Positions 59,228 to 64,000 of a stretch of 64,000 nt of DNA are shown in pieces. Source of the stretch: Auanema rhodensis (lineage: Eukaryota; Nematoda; Chromadorea; Rhabditida; Rhabditidae); the NCBI GenBank assembly GCA_964057225.1, contig OZ059898.1, positions 13,851,767 through 13,915,766 on the forward strand, given 5' to 3'. Each line of letters starts with the position of its first letter. Position 1 is the stretch's first letter. Made by a program: the position numbers and the translations under genes. The notes beneath the pieces were generated by a model that worked only from the letters and a program-made list of their open reading frames with translations, searched no databases and was not told the origin of the DNA.

Positions 59228-59299
59228 TGCGTTCGGGGGGAATCGAACCCCCGTCGAATGCTTGGAAGGCATCCATGCTGACCATTACACCACGAACGC
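59228..59299 (-). tRNA. tRNA-Gly(UCC), copy M19
   Basis: Identical tRNA; class c; start of second five-unit block. Confidence 0.96.
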
Positions 59300-59492
59300 T
59301 ACGATGGCTCTTGAACTATTAGATTAGATGAGTTGACGCATCTTTGACTTCATATACAATTACAGAATGAAAAGCAGAAACATATTTTTTTTAACGTTTC
59401 ACATCAAAAAATCAAAAATGGACAAGCTCAAGTATTTTCAAAATCTTTGCTACATATTGCAATCAAATCATTCACAAAAAATGAAAAATGTA

Positions 59493-59564
59493 TGCGTTCG
59501 GGGGGAATCGAACCCCCGTCGAATGCTTGGAAGGCATCCATGCTGACCATTACACCACGAACGC
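59493..59564 (-). tRNA. tRNA-Gly(UCC), copy M20
   Basis: Identical tRNA; class a'. Confidence 0.96.
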
Positions 59565-59760
59565 TACGATGGCTCTTGAACTATTAGATTAGATGAGTTG
59601 ACACATCTTTGACTTCATATATAATTACAGAATTAAAAGCAGAAAAATATTTTTTCAACGTTTCACATCAAAAAATCAAAAATGGACAAGCTCAAGTACT
59701 TTCAAAATCTTTGCTGTATATTGCAAAACGTCAAACCATTCTTAAAAAATATAAAATGTA

Positions 59761-59832
59761 TGCGTTCGGGGGGAATCGAACCCCCGTCGAATGCTTGGAA
59801 GGCATCCATGCTGACCATTACACCACGAACGC
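59761..59832 (-). tRNA. tRNA-Gly(UCC), copy M21
   Basis: Identical tRNA; class d. Confidence 0.96.
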
Positions 59833-60025
59833 TACGATGGCTCTTGAACTATTAGATTAGATGAGTTGACACATCTTTGCCTTCATATACAATTACAGAA
59901 TGAAAAGCAGAAACATATTTTTTTTAACGTTTCACATCAAAAAATCAAAAATGGACAAGCTCAAGTATTTTCAAAATCTTTGCTACATATTGCAATCAAA
60001 TCATTCACAAAAAATGAAAAATGTA

Positions 60026-60097
60026 TGCGTTCGGGGGGAATCGAACCCCCGTCGAATGCTTGGAAGGCATCCATGCTGACCATTACACCACGAACGC
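60026..60097 (-). tRNA. tRNA-Gly(UCC), copy M22
   Basis: Identical tRNA; class a'. Confidence 0.96.
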
Positions 60098-60289
60098 TAC
60101 GATGGCTCTTGAACTATTAGATTAGATGAGTTGACACATCTTTGACTTCATATATAATTACAGAATGTAAAGCAGAAACATATTTTTTTAACGTTTCACA
60201 TCAAAAAATCAAAAATGGACAAGCTCAAGTATTTTCAAAATCTTTGCAACATATTGCAATCAAATGATTCACAAAAAATGAAAAATGTA

Positions 60290-60360
60290 TGCGTTCGGGG
60301 GGAATCGAACCCCGTCGAATGCTTGGAAGGCATCCATGCTGACCATTACACCACGAACGC
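60290..60360 (-). tRNA. tRNA-Gly(UCC), copy M23, one-base deletion
   Basis: One G missing from the G run before the T loop (71 nt), so T stem or variable loop is short. Class a' (AATGATTCAC variant). Confidence 0.75.
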
Positions 60361-60553
60361 TACAATAGGTTGTGAACTATTAGATTAGATGAGTTGACAC
60401 ATCTTTGACTTCATATATAATTACGAATGAAAAGCAGTAACATATTTTTTTCAAACGTTTCACATCAAAAATTCAAAAATAGACAAGCTCAAGTATTTTC
60501 AAAATCTTTGCAACATATTGCAATCAAATCATTCACAAAAAATGAAAAATGTA

Positions 60554-60625
60554 TGCGTTCGGGGGGAATCGAACCCCCGTCGAATGCTTGGAAGGCATCC
60601 ATGCTGACCATTACACCACGAACGC
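60554..60625 (-). tRNA. tRNA-Gly(UCC), copy M24
   Basis: Identical tRNA; class a'. Confidence 0.96.
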
Positions 60626-60822
60626 TACGATGGCTCTTGAACTATTAGATTAGATGAGTTGACACATCTTTGACTTCATATATAATTACGAATGAAAAGC
60701 AGTAACATATTTTTTTCAAAAGTGACACATCAAAAATTCAAAAATGGACAAGCTCAAGTATTTTCAAAATCTTTGCTGTATATTGCAAAACGTCAAATGA
60801 TTCACAAAAAATGAAAAATGTA

Positions 60823-60894
60823 TGCGTTCGGGGGGAATCGAACCCCCGTCGAATGCTTGGAAGGCATCCATGCTGACCATTACACCACGAACGC
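60823..60894 (-). tRNA. tRNA-Gly(UCC), copy M25
   Basis: Identical tRNA; class e, a mosaic of d and a. Confidence 0.96.
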
Positions 60895-61088
60895 TACGAT
60901 GGCTCTTGAACTATTAGATTAGATGAGTTGACACATCTTTGACTTCATATATAATTACAGAATGAAAAGCAGTAACATATTTTTTTCAAACGTTTCACAT
61001 CAAAAATTCAAAAATGGACAAGCTCAAGTATTTTCAAAATCTTTGCAACATATTGCAATCAAATCATTCACAAAAAATGAAAAATGTA

Positions 61089-61160
61089 TGCGTTCGGGGG
61101 GAATCGAACCCCCGTCGAATGCTTGGAAGGCATCCATGCTGACCATTACACCACGAACGC
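61089..61160 (-). tRNA. tRNA-Gly(UCC), copy M26
   Basis: Identical tRNA; class a'; 5' side AATAGGTTGTG. Confidence 0.96.
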
Positions 61161-61353
61161 TACAATAGGTTGTGAACTATTAGATTAGATGAGTTGACAC
61201 ATCTTTGACTTCATTGATAATTACGAATGAAAAGCAGTAACATATTTTTTTCAAACGTTTCACATCAAAAATTCAAAAATGGACAAGCTCAAGTATTTTC
61301 AAAATCTTTGCAACATATTGCAATCAAATCATTCACAAAAAATGAAAAATGTA

Positions 61354-61425
61354 TGCGTTCGGGGGGAATCGAACCCCCGTCGAATGCTTGGAAGGCATCC
61401 ATGCTGACCATTACACCACGAACGC
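61354..61425 (-). tRNA. tRNA-Gly(UCC), copy M27
   Basis: Identical tRNA; class a'. Confidence 0.96.
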
Positions 61426-61618
61426 TACGATGGCTCTTGAACTATTAGATAAGATGAGTTGACACATCTTTGACTTCATTGAAAATTACGAATGAAAAGC
61501 AGTAACATATTTTTTTCAAACGTTTCACATCAAAAATTCAAAAATGGACAAGCTCAAGTATTTTCAAAATCTTTGCAACATATTGCAATCAAATCATTCA
61601 CAAAAAATGAAAAATGTA

Positions 61619-61690
61619 TGCGTTCGGGGGGAATCGAACCCCCGTCGAATGCTTGGAAGGCATCCATGCTGACCATTACACCACGAACGC
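61619..61690 (-). tRNA. tRNA-Gly(UCC), copy M28
   Basis: Identical tRNA; class a'. Confidence 0.96.
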
Positions 61691-61887
61691 TACGATGGCT
61701 CTTGAACTATTAGATAAGATGAGTTGACACATCTTTGACTTCATTGATAATTACGAATGAAAAGCAGTAACATATTTTTTTCAAACGTTTCACATCAAAA
61801 ATTCAAAAATGGACAAGCTCAAGTATTTTCAAAATCTTTGCAACATATTGCAAAACGTCAAACCATTCTTAAAAAATGAAAAATGTA

Positions 61888-61959
61888 TGCGTTCGGGGGG
61901 AATCGAACCCCCGTCGAATGCTTGGAAGGCATCCATGCTGACCATTACACCACGAACGC
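61888..61959 (-). tRNA. tRNA-Gly(UCC), copy M29
   Basis: Identical tRNA; first class f unit. Confidence 0.96.
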
Positions 61960-62155
61960 TACGGTGGCTCTTGAACTATTAGATAAGATGAGTTGACACA
62001 TCTTTGACTTCATTGATAATTACGAATGAAAAGCAGTAACATATTTTTTTCAAACGTTTCACATCGAAAATTCAAAAATGGACAAGCTCAAGTACTTTCA
62101 AAATCTTTGCAACATATTGCAAAACGTCAAACCATTCTTAAAAAATGGTTTTTTT

Positions 62156-62227
62156 TTCGTTCGGGGGGAATCGAACCCCCGTCGAATGCTTGGAAGGCAT
62201 CCATGCTGACCATTACACCACGAACGC
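62156..62227 (-). tRNA. tRNA-Gly(UCC), copy M30, acceptor-end variant
   Basis: C72 is replaced by A, so the terminal G1 pair is lost; the 3' flank is a run of A on the gene strand instead of the usual ATACATTTTT. Class f variant shared with M33. Confidence 0.75.
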
Positions 62228-62424
62228 TACGATAGCTCTTGAACTATTAGATAAGATGAGTTGACACATCTTTGACTTCATTGATAATTACGAATGAAAA
62301 GCAGTAACATATTTTTTTCAAACGTTTCACATCAAAAATTCAAAAATGGACAAGCTCAAGTATTTTCAAAATCTTTGCAACATATTGCAAAACGTCAAAC
62401 CATTCTTAAAAAATGAAAAATGTA

Positions 62425-62496
62425 TGCGTTCGGGGGGAATCGAACCCCCGTCGAATGCTTGGAAGGCATCCATGCTGACCATTACACCACGAACGC
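62425..62496 (-). tRNA. tRNA-Gly(UCC), copy M31
   Basis: Identical tRNA; class f. Confidence 0.96.
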
Positions 62497-62693
62497 TACG
62501 ATGGCTCTTGAACTATTAGATAAGATGAGTTGACACATCTTTGACTTCATTGATAATTACGAATGAAAAGCAGTAACATATTTTTTTCAAACGTTTCACA
62601 TCGAAAATTCAAAAATGGACAAGCTCAAGTACTTTCAAAATCTTTGCAACATATTGCAAAACGTCAAACCATTCTTAAAAAATGAAAAATGTA

Positions 62694-62765
62694 TGCGTTC
62701 GGGGGGAATCGAACCCCCGTCGAATGCTTGGAAGGCATCCATGCTGACCATTACACCACGAACGC
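62694..62765 (-). tRNA. tRNA-Gly(UCC), copy M32
   Basis: Identical tRNA; class f. Confidence 0.96.
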
Positions 62766-62962
62766 TACGATGGCTCTTGAACTATTTGATTAGATGAGTT
62801 GACACATCTTTGACTTCATATATAATTACAGAATGAAAAGCAGAAACATATTTTTTTCAAACGTTTCACATCAAAAAATCAAAAATGGACAAGCTCAAGT
62901 ATTTTCAAAATCTTTGCAACATATTGCAAAACGTCAAACCATTCTTAAAAAATGGTTTTTTT

Positions 62963-63034
62963 TTCGTTCGGGGGGAATCGAACCCCCGTCGAATGCTTGG
63001 AAGGCATCCATGCTGACCATTACACCACGAACGC
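62963..63034 (-). tRNA. tRNA-Gly(UCC), copy M33, acceptor-end variant
   Basis: Same C72 change and poly-A 3' flank as M30, three units away. Confidence 0.75.
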
Positions 63035-63232
63035 TACGATGGCTCTTGAACTATTTGATTAGATGAGTTGACACATCTTTGACTTCATATATAATTACAG
63101 AATGAAAAGCAGAAACATATTTTTTTCAAACGTTTCACATCGAAAATTCAAAAATGGACAAGCTCAAGTACTTTCAAAATCTTTGCAACATATTGCAAAA
63201 CGTCAAACCATTCTTAAAAAATGAAAAATGTA

Positions 63233-63304
63233 TGCGTTCCGGGGGAATCGAACCCCCCTCGAATGCTTGGAAGGCATCCATGCTGACCATTACACCACGA
63301 ACGC
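63233..63304 (-). tRNA. tRNA-Gly(UCC), copy M34, two changes
   Basis: C66 is G (pair with G7 lost) and C48 is G in the variable loop (GAGGGGGG). Class f. Confidence 0.75.
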
Positions 63305-63501
63305 TACGATGGCTCTTGAACTATTTGATTAGATGAGTTGACACATCTTTGACTTCATTGATAATTACGAATGAAAAGCAGTAACATATTTTTTTCAAAC
63401 GTTTCACATCGAAAATTCAAAAATGGACAAGCTCAAGTACTTTCAAAATCTTTGCAACATATTGCAAAACGTCAAACCATTCTTAAAAAATGAAAAATGT
63501 A

Positions 63502-63573
63502 TGCGTTCGGGGGGAATCGAACCCCCGTCGAATGCTTGGAAGGCATCCATGCTGACCATTACACCACGAACGC
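63502..63573 (-). tRNA. tRNA-Gly(UCC), copy M35
   Basis: Identical tRNA; class f. Confidence 0.96.
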
Positions 63574-63766
63574 TACGATGGCTCTTGAACTATTTGATTA
63601 GATGAGTTGACACATCTTTGACTTCATTGATAATTACGAATGAAAAGCAGTAACATATTTTTTTCAAACGTTTCACATCAAAAAATCAAAAATGGACAAG
63701 CTCAAGTATTTTCAAAATCTTTGCAACATATTGCAATCAAATCGTTCACAAAAAATGAAAAATGTA

Positions 63767-63838
63767 TGCGTTCGGGGGGAATCGAACCCCCGTCGAATGC
63801 TTGGAAGGCATCCATGCTGACCATTACACCACGAACGC
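63767..63838 (-). tRNA. tRNA-Gly(UCC), copy M36
   Basis: Identical tRNA; class a' (ATCGTTCAC variant). Last complete copy; a partial spacer follows to the window end. Confidence 0.96.
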
Positions 63839-64000
63839 TACGATGGCTCTTGAACTATTAGATTAGATGAGTTGACACATCTTTGACTTCATTGATAATT
63901 ACGAATGAAAAGCAGTAACATATTTTTTTCAAACGTTTCACATCAAAAATTCAAAAATGGACAAGCTCAAGTATTTTCAAAATCTTTGCAACATATTGCA

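Larger units (their letters stand above)
54371..64000 (-). repeat. Tandem array of 36 tRNA-Gly(UCC) units, 264-270 bp, minus strand
   Basis: Same unit as the plus array but inverted and more diverse: period 264, 265, 268 or 269 bp. On the plus strand the segment to the left of each gene (the tRNA 3' flank) falls into classes: a (TTAAATCATTCACAAAAAATG), a' (ATTGCAATCAAATCATTCAC), b (ACCGTTCTTAAAAAATTAAA), c (AAAGGTCGAATGATTAAC), d (GCTGTATATTGC with TAAAATG), e (GCTGTATATTGC with CAAATGATTCAC) and f (ACCATTCTTAAAAAATGAAA). All leave T-run terminators after the gene on the minus strand. The array starts mid-unit at 54371 and continues beyond the window. Confidence 0.97.

Noticed and set aside
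42310..63838. CRISPR-like array
   Set aside because: The repeated part is a complete tRNA gene plus spacer, the spacers are themselves repeated, and the genome is that of a nematode.
43887..63861. Dozens of near-identical 60-84 residue open frames containing GGIEPPSNAWKAS
   Set aside because: They are antisense readings through the tRNA-Gly gene and its spacer; start and stop vary only with spacer type. They are a by-product of the repeat, not a protein family.

Overview
The window is nuclear DNA of a nematode. It is AT-rich. Its genes have many short introns (about 40-60 bp in three of the four) with T-rich TTTCAG-type acceptors. The gene set is typical of worms: a TWK-type two-pore potassium channel, an astacin protease with EGF-like, CUB-like and ShK domains, a serpentine chemoreceptor of the Sra/Srab kind, and a small secreted protein. 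I cannot name the species.

Layout. (1) 1.65-12.7 kb, plus strand: one two-pore-domain channel gene. Twelve common exons are preceded by up to four candidate first exons spread over 8.7 kb, all ending in the same splice phase. (2) 14.0-15.1 kb, minus: a four-exon gene for an unrecognised 188-residue secreted protein. (3) 16.3-20.1 kb, minus: a 16-exon astacin gene (656 residues). (4) 21.1-22.7 kb, plus: a seven-exon chemoreceptor gene (352 residues). (5) 22.85-25.3 kb: fourteen tandem tRNA-Ser(AGA) units of 179 or 189 bp; four more copies or fragments lie at 29.1 and 37.4-37.8 kb. (6) 25.4-42.0 kb: a nest of broken mobile elements lying in and beside the tRNA-Ser array: Ty3/Gypsy-like pol with an LTR-like end, env-like and gag-like frames, a 700-bp Tc1/mariner-type MITE, a 5'-truncated LINE, reshuffled Merlin/ISXO2 transposase pieces, and a decayed intron-bearing transposase-like gene. 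(7) 42.3-50.7 kb: 32 tandem tRNA-Gly(UCC) units of 268 bp on the plus strand. (8) 50.84-54.37 kb: an element with 183-bp direct terminal repeats, at the point where the array turns round. (9) 54.4-63.8 kb: 36 more tRNA-Gly units on the minus strand, running off the window end.

The most notable content is therefore 86 tRNA genes or tRNA pseudogenes of only two kinds, in clean tandem arrays with Pol III B boxes and T-run terminators in each unit. The Gly array shows two-unit, three-unit, five-unit and eight-unit duplications, spread of probably inactive B-box variants, and one copy whose anticodon is changed from UCC to UCA, which would pair with the UGA stop codon. All four host genes here end in TAA. 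The repeated 60-84 residue open frames in this region are antisense readings of the tRNA units, not proteins.

Exon structures were built by eye from splice signals, reading phase and protein continuity. Family calls rest on motifs, not on database searches.
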